A stretch of 34,250 nucleotides of DNA from an uncultured Lacinutrix sp. (GCF_947500325.1 NZ_CANMRQ010000030.1:1-34250); one strand, 5' to 3'; positions 15,665 through 24,739 are shown, counted from the first letter of the stretch. Notes: generated by a model not told the origin, from the sequence alone. Program-made: numbers and translations.

Positions 15665-16477
15665 ATGCTAATTAGTGCTATAGGCTTTACTCTGCTTAAT
15701 ACATTTATTAAGTATTTAAATCATTTTAATGTGTATCAAATAGTGTTTTTTAGATCTATTGGTTCATTGTTTTTTACTGTACCTTTCTTATTAAAAAACA
15801 AAATTTATAGCTTAGGAAATAAAAGAAAGCTATTAGTGTTAAGAAGTGTTTTTGGGTTTATTTCAATGGTGTTGTTTTTTTCATCATTAAAATTAATTTC
15901 TATGGGTTCTGCAGTTTCTATTCGCTATATAGCGCCCATTTTTGCTATTGTTTTTGCTGTTTTAATACTTAAAGAACAAATTAAAAAAGTGCAGTGGTTA
16001 GCCTGTGTTATTGCCTTTTTAGGAGTTGTAATTATTAAAGGATTTGATATAGAAATGAATGTGTTAGGCCTTTTATACGCTCTTTTGTCTGCTTTTTTTG
16101 CAGGTATAGTTTATATTATTATAAGAAAAATAGGAGACAAAGATCATCCAATGGTTATTGTTAATTATTTCATGATTATTTCTGGAATAATTTCGGGATG
16201 TTTGTCTCTTTTTTATTGGAAAATGCCTCAGTTATGGGAATGGTTTGTGTTATTTAGTTTAGGGATATTTGGTTATTTTGGACAATATTATATGACAAAA
16301 GCGCTACAGTCTTCAGAAACTAATATGGTAGCTCCATTAAAATATGTTGAGGTGGTTTTTACTATGATTATTGGTGTTATTTGGTTTAAAGAAATTTATA
16401 ACATTTATAATTTAATTGGTATTTTGCTTGTTGTAAGTGGTTTAATAATTAATGTGCTATCAAAACAATCTAAATAA
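15665..16477 (+). CDS. EamA/DMT-family transporter
   Basis: A 270-residue drug/metabolite transporter with about ten hydrophobic helices in two EamA halves (roughly 1-130 and 131-270). The internal repeat is visible as IRYIAPIFAIVFAVLILKEQI and LKYVEVVFTMIIGVIWFKEIYN. Substrate is unknown. The reading frame extends upstream without an ATG: a CTG at 15644 would add LKKAIQY before the annotated Met, and homologues, as I recall them, often begin MKKAIQYM, so the true start may be a non-ATG codon there. It lies 97 nt after kdgA and is probably not part of the alginate operon, although read-through is possible. Confidence 0.82.
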   Translation: MLISAIGFTLLNTFIKYLNHFNVYQIVFFRSIGSLFFTVPFLLKNKIYSLGNKRKLLVLRSVFGFISMVLFFSSLKLISMGSAVSIRYIAPIFAIVFAVLILKEQIKKVQWLACVIAFLGVVIIKGFDIEMNVLGLLYALLSAFFAGIVYIIIRKIGDKDHPMVIVNYFMIISGIISGCLSLFYWKMPQLWEWFVLFSLGIFGYFGQYYMTKALQSSETNMVAPLKYVEVVFTMIIGVIWFKEIYNIYNLIGILLVVSGLIINVLSKQSK

Positions 16478-16651
16478 TGAATGTTTTTAGCTTTTATTTT
16501 CAAAATAAGTTTTTACATAAATTTAAACTCTCAATTTTTACTTTATAGCCTGTAATTTTGTTTTAAATAACATTAATAATGAAACCTTATTAGTGTTTAG
16601 AATTTATAATATTAATTTGTCATTAATCATTAGTTTTTTTAATATAGTACG

Positions 16652-19054
16652 ATGGAAAAGATCTTAAAAAAAGCAGACCATATAAGTTATATAATTATCA
16701 TATTATATTTGCTAACAATGTTTGTTCCTTCATTAGGAGCTTTTGATTTTGCTTCGACACAATGGTTGTATATTGGAATAGTTAATACAGCTGTTTTCAT
16801 ATATTATTTATTGTCTCCTCAATACTTGTCTTTTTCTGTACCTAAATATGTAAAATGGTTTTTTTATATACAATTGGGAACTTTTTTATTGTCTTGTGTA
16901 TCAATGACACAATCGATTATTATTGATGAAAGTATTATTTATATATCAAGAATATTCTCTTTTATATTTAGTGTTTTTAATTTATATATTCTTTTTAGAA
17001 GAAAAAATAAATATACTTTTTGGGGATTAAGTCTATTAGTAAGTATTGTTTTGTTTATTGAATCATTTGAAGTCTTTTATTACTTCTCTTCAAGATTTAA
17101 TGAATTAAGAACTCATGAATTATTGTTAGAAATCCCAAGCAAATATGGAAATCGTAATATTCTAGCTACAGCAATCGTTATAAAATTACCATTCTTGTTA
17201 TATCTTTTTTTAGAACTTAAAGGGTTAAAAAAAATAATATCATTATTAACTGTACTTCTTGTAATTACTAGTCTTTTATTAATTGGAGCTAGGACAGCTG
17301 TTTTAATAATGGCTATTGTGTTAGTGCTTTTTTCAGTGACTTACTTTATAATATCTAAATATTCTATAAAGAAAAGCGTTAAAGTTATTTTTCCATTATT
17401 GCTAGTTTCGGTTATTGCCTATGGTTTTTCTATTTCAATTAATAGAATATATGATGATAAGCTAAATTCTTATTCAGATTTAATGTTTACTAAAAGGGAG
17501 AAGGATTTATATAACCCTAAAGCGAAAACAAACTTAATAAATGGTTCAGGTAGAGATTATATTTGGGAATCTGCTATTAAAGATTTTAAAAAATCACCAG
17601 TAATAGGTGTTGGTATTGGCAATTGGAGACATAATTCTAAAATAGATATATCTAAAAATAATACAACAGAAGGAATTGTATTTAATACACATGTCCATAA
17701 TGATTATTTGCAATCTCTTGCAGAAACAGGAATTATTGGTTTTATGTTGTACTTGAGTGTTTATATTATAAGTCTTGTATTACTTTTTAAACGTTTTATT
17801 CATTCAGAAAGAGCTTCGGATAGAATTTTCGTAATTGTTATCGCATTGGCATTAATAGGGTATATGATAGATGCTTTTTTCAATTTCCCACACCATAGAG
17901 CTCCTATTCAAATTGTTTTTGCATTTATCCTTGCAATTATTATAAGTTTTTCAAATGTTAGAGATGAGCATCCTCAAAAAAAATATAGCAATAAAACATT
18001 AAAAGCTTTAGGTGTTTTAATGACTGTATTATTAGCGGTTAATTTAGTTAATCACTATATGGATTTCAAAATGTCTAAAATACAGTATAGTTTGATGGTA
18101 GAAGTAAAAACTAAAGATGCGTTTACAGAAACATATAATTATTCTTATGAGCAGGTTAATAATATGTTACCAGATTTTCCTTATGTAAATCAAATAGGAA
18201 TGACTAATGATGATATAAGAGGAATGTTTGCAATTAATACTAAACAATATGATAAAGCATTATTGCATTTAGATAATTCTATCTCTAGTGTCGAAAATAA
18301 TTTATGGCCAAAAACACTAAAAGCTATGCTTTATAATGTTAAAAAAAATGAAGATAGCGCTTACATTTATTCTAAAGAAGTTTTTGATTTGGCCCCAAGT
18401 GTAGAATCAAATTTTTATATACTAAAAGACATATATAAAAAACGAAAGGATACTATCGCTTTGTTTAATTTATATGATAAACATTTTAAAGTTAGACCGA
18501 AAAATATTAAAGGTTGGTTAAATATGTGTAATGACATAAGGGTATATTATAGAAATGATTCCTTGGCACTGAATAAAGTTAATGACGCTTTAAAAAGATA
18601 TCCATACGATGAGAGTCTTATAAAATATAAGAAGGAACTCAAGAATATTATGTCAAGTAAATCAAAATCAGACATTATTGCTAGTAAATTGAAGCAGAAT
18701 GTTATAGATGAAATGACTAAATATTTTAAAGAAGGGAATAAGTTTTTTGAACAAAAAGAATATATTAAATCAAGGCAGCAATTTCTAAAGGTTTTAGAAC
18801 TGGAGCCAAATAATCTACCTACTCATTTTAAGTTAGGTTTATTAGAAAATATAACAAAAAACTACAAAGCAGCTATACCATACTTTACCAAAGTAATTAA
18901 TGATAAATATTTAGATAATGGAAGGCCTGAATACAGTAGAGGTGTTTCTTATTTAAAACTAAATGATATAAGTAATGCTAAAAAAGATTTTATAGTAAGT
19001 AGAAATAAAGGTTGGCAAGCTGCATTAAATTTGAATGATTCATTTTTTGAATAA
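16652..19054 (+). CDS. O-antigen ligase/polymerase-like protein with C-terminal TPRs
   Basis: An 800-residue inner-membrane protein. About nine helices fill residues 12-260, a large periplasmic loop follows (about 265-355), and further helices lie at about 357-378, 392-412, 417-435 and 450-468. The loop and next helix match the Wzy_C/O-antigen ligase family: GSGRDYIWESAIKDF, GVGIGNW and THVHNDYLQSLAETG (His347, His349). The C-terminal third is soluble and contains TPR-like helices (for example EYIKSRQQFLKVLELEPNN). The family transfers or polymerises undecaprenyl-linked glycans; the acceptor here is unknown (lipopolysaccharide O-chain, capsule or glycoprotein). No glycan biosynthesis genes adjoin it, so context gives no further help. 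Confidence 0.78.
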   Translation: MEKILKKADHISYIIIILYLLTMFVPSLGAFDFASTQWLYIGIVNTAVFIYYLLSPQYLSFSVPKYVKWFFYIQLGTFLLSCVSMTQSIIIDESIIYISRIFSFIFSVFNLYILFRRKNKYTFWGLSLLVSIVLFIESFEVFYYFSSRFNELRTHELLLEIPSKYGNRNILATAIVIKLPFLLYLFLELKGLKKIISLLTVLLVITSLLLIGARTAVLIMAIVLVLFSVTYFIISKYSIKKSVKVIFPLLLVSVIAYGFSISINRIYDDKLNSYSDLMFTKREKDLYNPKAKTNLINGSGRDYIWESAIKDFKKSPVIGVGIGNWRHNSKIDISKNNTTEGIVFNTHVHNDYLQSLAETGIIGFMLYLSVYIISLVLLFKRFIHSERASDRIFVIVIALALIGYMIDAFFNFPHHRAPIQIVFAFILAIIISFSNVRDEHPQKKYSNKTLKALGVLMTVLLAVNLVNHYMDFKMSKIQYSLMVEVKTKDAFTETYNYSYEQVNNMLPDFPYVNQIGMTNDDIRGMFAINTKQYDKALLHLDNSISSVENNLWPKTLKAMLYNVKKNEDSAYIYSKEVFDLAPSVESNFYILKDIYKKRKDTIALFNLYDKHFKVRPKNIKGWLNMCNDIRVYYRNDSLALNKVNDALKRYPYDESLIKYKKELKNIMSSKSKSDIIASKLKQNVIDEMTKYFKEGNKFFEQKEYIKSRQQFLKVLELEPNNLPTHFKLGLLENITKNYKAAIPYFTKVINDKYLDNGRPEYSRGVSYLKLNDISNAKKDFIVSRNKGWQAALNLNDSFFE

Positions 19055-19162
19055 AACTTTAATGCTTATCACTTTTTGTTGTTTTTTGTTTACTTATATT
19101 ATTTTTAGTGTTATACTTTAGTAGCTATCTATACGTTATTAATGTTATAAGCTCCAAGTTCT

Positions 19163-20029
19163 ATGATTCCCTTAATATTATTGTTAAATCTACCAGAACA
19201 AGAAATGAAAACACAGACGATTGTGTTTTTGGTTATTTTTTTTGTTGGTATGGCAGCAGTTATTATTTATCAATTTTTTAAATTTTTCGAACAGATTCAT
19301 GTCAATAATAAGCACAAACCTTTTTATGTTTTTAATCATTTATATAAACGGAAATTAAAAAGAACACAATTAAAAATACTTGAAACTAAGTTTGATTTTT
19401 ATAAGAAATTATCAAAAAAACATCAACGTAATTTTCAACATAGAGTTGCTTGTTTTATTAATGATAAAGAGTTTGTAGGAAGGCAAGAGTTAAAGGTAAC
19501 TGAGGAAATGAAAGTTTTAATTTCTGCAACAGCAGTTATGTTAACTTTTGGTTTTAGAAAATATTTGATAGATACTCTAGATGCTATTATTATATATCCT
19601 GGAATATATTATTCAGAGCATAGTGACCAGCATCATAAAGGCGAATTTAATCCTATGTTAAAGGCATTGGTTTTATCTTGGGAAGACTTTGTTGAAGGTT
19701 ATAATATAGGTAATGATAATTTAAACTTAGGGATTCATGAAGCTGTTCATGCTGTGCATTTAAATAGTTTGAGAGAAGATGATATTAGTGCTTATTTATT
19801 TAAGAATCGTTTTTTAGATTTAACAGATTTTCTTCAAAAAAATGAACATATTCGGGGAAAATTAATAGAAACAAAATACTTTCGTGAATACGCTTTTACA
19901 AACCAATTTGAATTTCTTTCTGTATTAATAGAGAGTTTTTTTGAAACCCCAAGTGAATTTAGAAGTCATTTCCCTAATGTATATAAGCATATCAAGCAAA
20001 TGTTAAATTTTAATTTTGCGGGTTACTAA
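19163..20029 (+). CDS. MtfA-like zinc metallopeptidase (M90), copy 1
   Basis: A 288-residue protein with an N-terminal transmembrane segment (about 17-41) and an MtfA-type domain. The zinc site is visible as HEAVH (192-196) with a downstream Glu250 in FEFLSV, matching the HExxH plus Glu ligands of the M90 family. Conserved surrounding blocks are FQHRVACFINDKEFVGR and SATAVMLTFGFR. E. coli MtfA binds the repressor Mlc and cleaves peptides, but it is soluble; the membrane anchor here is different, and no Mlc homologue is in the window. It lies 37 nt upstream of its paralogue. A second ATG at 19205 would remove the first 14 residues but keep the membrane segment. Confidence 0.82.
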   Translation: MIPLILLLNLPEQEMKTQTIVFLVIFFVGMAAVIIYQFFKFFEQIHVNNKHKPFYVFNHLYKRKLKRTQLKILETKFDFYKKLSKKHQRNFQHRVACFINDKEFVGRQELKVTEEMKVLISATAVMLTFGFRKYLIDTLDAIIIYPGIYYSEHSDQHHKGEFNPMLKALVLSWEDFVEGYNIGNDNLNLGIHEAVHAVHLNSLREDDISAYLFKNRFLDLTDFLQKNEHIRGKLIETKYFREYAFTNQFEFLSVLIESFFETPSEFRSHFPNVYKHIKQMLNFNFAGY

Positions 20030-20066
20030 AGTGTAACTTATTATGATTACAGAATACATATAATAT

Positions 20067-20939
20067 ATGACCAACTTATTAATACTATTACAAAATAACA
20101 CGCCAAATTCTTCTTTTATTAATATTTTATCTAATGTACTCATTGGTATAGGTGTGCTCCCATTTATATATTTGATTTTTAAATTTATTGAAGGAATTTT
20201 AATAGATTATGCAGGTTTTGGACCTCTATTTCGTCATTTTTATTTAATTAAAAGAGATCTAAAACCTAATCAAAAACAAATTCTTGAGAGTAGTTTTAAG
20301 TTTTATAGGCAGTTAAATAGAAAAGAGCAAACTTATTTTAGGCATAGAGTTTATAGATACATGTCTAGAGTTGAATTCGTAGGAAGAGAAGGTTTGGAAA
20401 TTGATGATGAAAAAAAAATATTAGTTTCTGCAACTGCTATAATGTTAACATTTGGTTATAGAAATTATAATATAAACTTAGTAGATAGAATCTTAATTTA
20501 TCCGTCTACATTTTATTCAAATATTGATAAAAATTATCACAAAGGACATTTTAATCCTGGATTTAGAGCTATCATTATATCATGGGAAGATTTTAAATTG
20601 GGTTATGATATCGAAGATGATAATTTAAATTTAGGAATTCACGAATTTGTACATGCATTGCATATTGGTTATCTCCATGATAAAGATAATGAGACAAGTG
20701 CACATCTTTTTATTAAAGGTTTAGAAGAACTAAACAGTAGTCTTGAATCTAATAGTTTAGATAAGAAAAAGATGGAAGAATCAGATTATTTTAGAGCTTA
20801 TGCATTCGAAAATAATTTCGAATTTATAGCTGTTTTAATTGAAACATTTATTGAGACTCCAAAACAATTTAAGTCTCAATTTCCTGATGTTTACTTAAAA
20901 ATTAAGCAAATGCTAAATTTTAATTTTGTTGGTTATTAA
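20067..20939 (+). CDS. MtfA-like zinc metallopeptidase (M90), copy 2
   Basis: A 290-residue paralogue of the preceding gene with the same layout: N-terminal membrane segment (about 20-45), then an M90 domain with HEFVH at 192-196 (the same residue number as in copy 1) and Glu252 in FEFIAV. Both copies end in a near-identical block, KQMLNFNFxGY. All zinc ligands are kept, so both are probably active. The pair looks like a tandem duplication followed by divergence, mainly in the linker after the HExxH. Its stop overlaps the stop of the convergent rpe gene by 4 nt. Confidence 0.82.
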   Translation: MTNLLILLQNNTPNSSFINILSNVLIGIGVLPFIYLIFKFIEGILIDYAGFGPLFRHFYLIKRDLKPNQKQILESSFKFYRQLNRKEQTYFRHRVYRYMSRVEFVGREGLEIDDEKKILVSATAIMLTFGYRNYNINLVDRILIYPSTFYSNIDKNYHKGHFNPGFRAIIISWEDFKLGYDIEDDNLNLGIHEFVHALHIGYLHDKDNETSAHLFIKGLEELNSSLESNSLDKKKMEESDYFRAYAFENNFEFIAVLIETFIETPKQFKSQFPDVYLKIKQMLNFNFVGY

Positions 20940-21598
20940 GAATTAGCTAGTGTCTTTAAGTTTTTAATCGTTTCTGTTTGGTCATCACTTTTAAATACAT
21001 GACTTCCTGCAACAAAAACATTAGCACCTGCATCTACTAGTTGTTTTATATTTTTATCTGTTACGCCACCATCAATCTCTATAAGAGTATCTAAGCCTTG
21101 TTCGTCAATCATTTTACGAAGTTTCTTTACTCTTTGATAGGTAATTTCTTCAAATTTTTGTCCACCAAAACCAGGGTTAATAGACATTAATAAAATCATG
21201 TAACATTCTGGTAGAATATCTTCAAGAACAGAAACGGGAGTCGTTAAGTTAAGTACAATTCCAGCTTTACAACCAGCATCTTTAATCTGTCTTAGAGTTC
21301 TATGAAGATGCACAGTAGATTCATGATGTACTGTAATAATATCTGCACCTACTTTAGCAAATTCTTCAATATAACGTTCTGGTTTTTCTATCATTAAATG
21401 CACATCTAATGGCTTAGTAGCATGCTTTTTTATAGCTTGAATTACTGGCATCCCGTAAGAGATGTTTGGTACAAAGTGACCATCCATAACATCAATGTGA
21501 AACCAATCTGCATCACTATTATTAACCATTTCTGTATCACGTTGGAGATTGCCGAAATCGGCAGCAAGCATTGAAGGTGCAATTAATTTTGAAGACAT
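20936..21598 (-). CDS. rpe: ribulose-phosphate 3-epimerase
   Basis: A 220-residue TIM-barrel epimerase interconverting ribulose 5-phosphate and xylulose 5-phosphate in the pentose phosphate pathway. The family signatures are clear: APSMLAADF at the N-terminus, HIDVMDGHFVPN with metal-binding His and Asp, DVHLM, MSINPGFGGQ and the C-terminal EIDGGV with phosphate-binding VAGSHVF. Length is normal. It converges on the second MtfA-like gene, with stop codons overlapping in TTAA, leaving no room for a separate terminator. Confidence 0.95.
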   Translation of the reverse strand: MSSKLIAPSMLAADFGNLQRDTEMVNNSDADWFHIDVMDGHFVPNISYGMPVIQAIKKHATKPLDVHLMIEKPERYIEEFAKVGADIITVHHESTVHLHRTLRQIKDAGCKAGIVLNLTTPVSVLEDILPECYMILLMSINPGFGGQKFEEITYQRVKKLRKMIDEQGLDTLIEIDGGVTDKNIKQLVDAGANVFVAGSHVFKSDDQTETIKNLKTLANS

Positions 21599-21726
21599 TT
21601 TTTACTTGTTGAGTTGTTCGACAAAAATAAATTAATAATTATCTAATTAAAGTTTTTTGCCTAATTAATTTCCATTAAGCTATTTAAATAACAATAATTG
21701 TTAATATTAATAGGACTTATTTGAAA

Positions 21727-22140
21727 CTAAGTACTGTATTTAAGAAAGTTATTGGTTAGCATTACCAATTCATCAATCGCTAAAATGTTTGCTTTTTTAA
21801 TCCAGTCAAAGTAAGTTTTTAGTTTTTTTAGATTAGAAAAATCATTTACTATACCAAAATGTCCACTTTCATAATCTTCAAACATGCGATAGTCTATTGT
21901 TGTATCTAGTAGTTTTATAAGTCCAAAATGGCGTTTGTCTAATTCTATTTTTTTAAAAGTATTTTCGATGGTACTTTCTTCACCTTCCATGATTTGAAAA
22001 AAATGACCATTTTGTATAATAAGTACGCCAGTTACATGTAATTCATCATTTTTTTTAGATATGGAATGTGATAACTTCCTTAATTCTTTTTGGGAAGTAT
22101 TAGTTTTAATATTACTAATGTAGCAGATTGTCTTTATCAT
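21727..22140 (-). CDS. BLUF-domain (blue-light FAD sensor) protein with atypical C-terminal motif
   Basis: A 137-residue stand-alone BLUF protein. The fold signature is clear (ICYIS, VTGVLIIQNGHFFQIMEGE, DKRHFG). The three residues that form the flavin hydrogen-bond switch are present with exact family spacing: Tyr7, Asn31 and Gln49, equivalent to Tyr8, Asn32 and Gln50 of PixD. The later RxFxxWSMG motif reads RMFEDYESG, so the positions of the conserved Trp and Met hold Tyr90 and Ser92. This may change light response or signal output. The C-terminal 40 residues are helical, as in short BLUF proteins that act by protein-protein contacts. No obvious partner adjoins it; it lies between rpe and rpoD on the same strand. 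Confidence 0.83.
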   Translation of the reverse strand: MIKTICYISNIKTNTSQKELRKLSHSISKKNDELHVTGVLIIQNGHFFQIMEGEESTIENTFKKIELDKRHFGLIKLLDTTIDYRMFEDYESGHFGIVNDFSNLKKLKTYFDWIKKANILAIDELVMLTNNFLKYST

Positions 22141-22263
22141 AATAATAGAGGATAATATTTTGATAAAAAGACTAATAGCTTACTAAAGATAATAAAAGAA
22201 TTTTGTAAATAAAAGCGATTGCTAAATTATAAAACATACTTTAAGTAAGGTTTATAAATGAGT

Positions 22264-22290
22264 GAACCCGAAGTAATCAGCTTCGGGTTC
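22264..22290. terminator. strong GC-rich hairpin downstream of rpoD
   Basis: GAACCCGAAG (22264-22273) pairs perfectly with CTTCGGGTTC (22281-22290) around a 7-nt loop. On the + strand it is followed by TTTC, on the - strand by a weak T tract. It is a likely back-up or bidirectional terminator in the rpoD-BLUF gap. No gene was recognised on the + strand before it. Confidence 0.6.
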
Positions 22291-22301
22291 TTTCATCAAT
22301 C

Positions 22302-22333
22302 AAAAAACGAACAGTTATGAATAACTGTTTGTT
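22302..22333 (-). terminator. intrinsic terminator of rpoD
   Basis: Arms 22306-22318 and 22321-22333 form a 13-bp stem (one G-U pair; core AACAGTTAT / ATAACTGTT) and, read on the - strand, are followed by six T. It begins 20 nt after the rpoD stop codon. Confidence 0.75.
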
Positions 22334-22352
22334 ACTGTAATTTAGGTGTTAT

Positions 22353-23216
22353 CTATCCTAAATATGTTTTTAATATTTTACTTCTAGAAGTATGTTTTAA
22401 TCTTCTAATTGCTTTTTCTTTAATTTGTCTTACACGCTCACGTGTTAAGTCGAAAGTTTCTCCTATTTCTTCCAAAGTCATTGGATGTTGGTTTCCTAAA
22501 CCAAAATAAAGACGAATTACATCTGCTTCACGAGGTGTTAAAGTTTCAAGAGCACGTTCAATCTCAGTACGTAAAGACTCATGTAATAACTCACGATCTG
22601 GGTTTGGAGACTCACCAGAATTTAATACATCATAAAGATTAGAATCTTCACCTTCAACTAAAGGAGCATCCATACTTACATGACGGCCAGAATTCTTCAT
22701 AGATTCCTTTACGTCATTAATAGTCATATCTAATTCTTTTGCAATTTCTTCGGCACTTGGCGGACGCTCATGTGCTTGCTCTAAAAAAGCAAAAGTTTTG
22801 TTTATTTTATTAATAGATCCAATCTTATTTAATGGCAAACGTACAATACGAGATTGTTCAGCTAATGCTTGAAGAATCGATTGACGAATCCACCATACTG
22901 CATAAGATATAAATTTAAAACCACGTGTTTCATCAAAACGTTGTGCAGCTTTAATTAACCCTAAGTTACCTTCATTAATTAAATCTGGTAATGTAAGTCC
23001 TTGATTTTGGTATTGCTTAGCTACCGATACTACGAAACGTAAATTAGCTTTAGTTAATTTTTCAAGAGCGATCTGGTCACCGGCCTTGATACGTTGTGCT
23101 AATTCTACTTCTTCGTCTGCGGTAATTAAGTCAACTTTTCCAATTTCTTGTAGATATTTATCTAACGATGCGGTCTCACGGTTGGTAACCTGCTTGGTAA
23201 TTTTAAGTTGTCTCAT
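22353..23216 (-). CDS. rpoD: primary RNA polymerase sigma factor RpoD/SigA (Bacteroidota type)
   Basis: A 287-residue sigma-70 factor for housekeeping transcription. Region 1.2 (about 16-48), region 2 (about 54-124, with [30 protein letters not shown] and [16 protein letters not shown]), region 3 (about 134-210) and region 4 (about 222-275, with [15 protein letters not shown] and the helix-turn-helix [20 protein letters not shown]) are all present. Region 1.1 is absent and the protein is short, as is normal for the main sigma factor of Bacteroidota. This factor reads the TTTG/TAnnTTTG promoters proposed elsewhere in the window. Confidence 0.95.
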   Translation of the reverse strand: MRQLKITKQVTNRETASLDKYLQEIGKVDLITADEEVELAQRIKAGDQIALEKLTKANLRFVVSVAKQYQNQGLTLPDLINEGNLGLIKAAQRFDETRGFKFISYAVWWIRQSILQALAEQSRIVRLPLNKIGSINKINKTFAFLEQAHERPPSAEEIAKELDMTINDVKESMKNSGRHVSMDAPLVEGEDSNLYDVLNSGESPNPDRELLHESLRTEIERALETLTPREADVIRLYFGLGNQHPMTLEEIGETFDLTRERVRQIKEKAIRRLKHTSRSKILKTYLG

Positions 23217-23488
23217 CTATATATAAGTGTGATTTTTAACTTGTGAATAATTTGCTATCGATGGTTATACGTAGATAAGTTACATTTTGTTACAAAAAGT
23301 TACAATTTTATTTTAATATGCTCCTTTTTATAGGATTGTTTACCGGTAAATATAAAGGGTTATTCCTTTATAAAAAAATAAAGAAAGAGAACTAATACGA
23401 AGTGTTGTTTTTATGTTTTTAAATAGAATCTATAATTTAGAACTGTTAGAATAACTTTCATTATTAATATGTAACTAAAATCTCTATC

Positions 23489-24739
23489 TTAGAACTTGTA
23501 TTCAAACCCAGCTAAAATAGACATAGTAAATATTGAAAGATTTGATTCGTCTGTATGTGCTTTAAGATGGTATTTAAAAATGGGTTCTAGATTAAAGTCA
23601 AGGCGTTTATATAGTTTGGTTTGCATGCCTATGCCTATATTTAATGATATGTTTTTATCTTCAAAATAGTTTTTGTTTGATATTGTATTTTGATTTGTGG
23701 TTATGTTAGCTTCATCTAAAATGAGATAGCTAATTCCAAAAAGAATAGAAGCATTAACTTTTTTATCTATCATTTTGTATTTTATTTCTAAAGGAAGTTC
23801 TATATAACTAAGTTCTTGATGTTGAAGTAAATTATTCTCAATTTGATTATACTTAAATTTTAATTTGTTGACACCTATTCTAAGGCTTATATCTTTAGTC
23901 GCTAGATAACCAAAATAAAGGCCATAATTAATGGTTGTGTTTTTACTAAATGATTTGTTGAAACTACTATAAAAATCTATAGAAATATGAGGGTAAACAT
24001 TCCATCTACTTAATATGTTTTCTTCTTCCTCTTTTACCAGCTCTTCTCCTTTTTTAAGTGTTTTTGTTAACGTAGTGTCTATTGTTTTTTTTGAGTTTTT
24101 CTTAGTTTTATCTTCATTGTTATTGGTATTGAGAGCGATACTCAAATCTTTTTTTGCTATTGTGTTGTTTTCTAGAGTACTTTTAGTTGTATAGAAACCT
24201 ATTGAATCTAATTTTTTTAATATTGTAGTCTCTTTTTGACTCTTATTATTATGGGAATTATTATCCTTTAAAATGCCACTCTTTGCTATTGCATGATTTA
24301 TAGATGATAATGTGTCTTCTATTTGAGATTGTTTTGTTTTTTTATTTTTAGTAAAGCTATTTTGAGTAGTATTTATTTTATTGTTTTTTGTTTTATTACT
24401 TATATATATAGAGTTATTTTTTCTACTATTAGTTTTGATATCTATTGTTTTAGTATTTGTATCTTCTCTATTGCTATTGGTTTTCTTGTCTGTAATTATA
24501 GAATTAGTATTAGGATTATTGTTTTTTGAATTAAATAGTAGCTCATTATTAAATAATAATAAGACTAGCATTATTGTTGTAGCTATACCAGAAGTTAGCC
24601 AGAAGAAAAAGAGTCGTCTCTTTCTTTTCTTTCTTTTTAATCCTTCTTCCAAATGTTCCCAAACAGAATCATTTGGAGAAACGGTATGATTCTCTATAAC
24701 AGATTTAATTTGGGATCCTATATCTTTTTTAGTGTCCAT
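23489..24739 (-). CDS. probable dual-membrane-spanning anti-sigma factor with outer-membrane beta-barrel
   Basis: A 416-residue protein whose layout spans the whole envelope. A 42-residue cytoplasmic part (SPNDSVWEHLEEGLKRKKRKRR) is followed by one inner-membrane helix (about 43-64), a disordered Asn/Lys/Thr/Ser-rich linker (about 65-245), and a roughly 170-residue outer-membrane barrel (about 246-416; PF13568-like, alternating hydrophobic strands, terminal GFEYKF). Its start overlaps the end of the ECF sigma gene by 11 nt, so translation is coupled. This matches the dual-membrane-spanning anti-sigma (Dma) design reported, as I recall, in Bacteroides thetaiotaomicron. Function as an anti-sigma factor is inferred from architecture and overlap; the N-terminus is too short for a recognisable zinc-finger anti-sigma domain. 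Confidence 0.72.
   Translation of the reverse strand: MDTKKDIGSQIKSVIENHTVSPNDSVWEHLEEGLKRKKRKRRLFFFWLTSGIATTIMLVLLLFNNELLFNSKNNNPNTNSIITDKKTNSNREDTNTKTIDIKTNSRKNNSIYISNKTKNNKINTTQNSFTKNKKTKQSQIEDTLSSINHAIAKSGILKDNNSHNNKSQKETTILKKLDSIGFYTTKSTLENNTIAKKDLSIALNTNNNEDKTKKNSKKTIDTTLTKTLKKGEELVKEEEENILSRWNVYPHISIDFYSSFNKSFSKNTTINYGLYFGYLATKDISLRIGVNKLKFKYNQIENNLLQHQELSYIELPLEIKYKMIDKKVNASILFGISYLILDEANITTNQNTISNKNYFEDKNISLNIGIGMQTKLYKRLDFNLEPIFKYHLKAHTDESNLSIFTMSILAGFEYKF

Noticed and set aside
22258-22320. Short ATG frame (about 20 codons) on the + strand across the rpoD-BLUF gap
   Set aside because: It is formed by the terminator hairpin sequence itself and has no gene-like start context.
23182-23200. 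TTGGTAACC followed by TTGGTAA near the start of rpoD
   Set aside because: The sequence lies inside conserved rpoD codons, neither half is a full TGGTnnACCA palindrome, and no promoter element adjoins it.
23351-23372. TATAAAGG/CCTTTATA hairpin upstream of rpoD as a terminator of the barrel gene
   Set aside because: The T-rich tract precedes the stem on the transcribed (-) strand instead of following it, so it does not fit an intrinsic terminator; any leader role for rpoD is unsupported.
24323-24689. Hydrophobic + strand frames opposite the anti-sigma-like gene
   Set aside because: They mirror the Asn/Lys-rich low-complexity linker of the real - strand gene; apparent membrane helices are an effect of AT-rich antisense codons.
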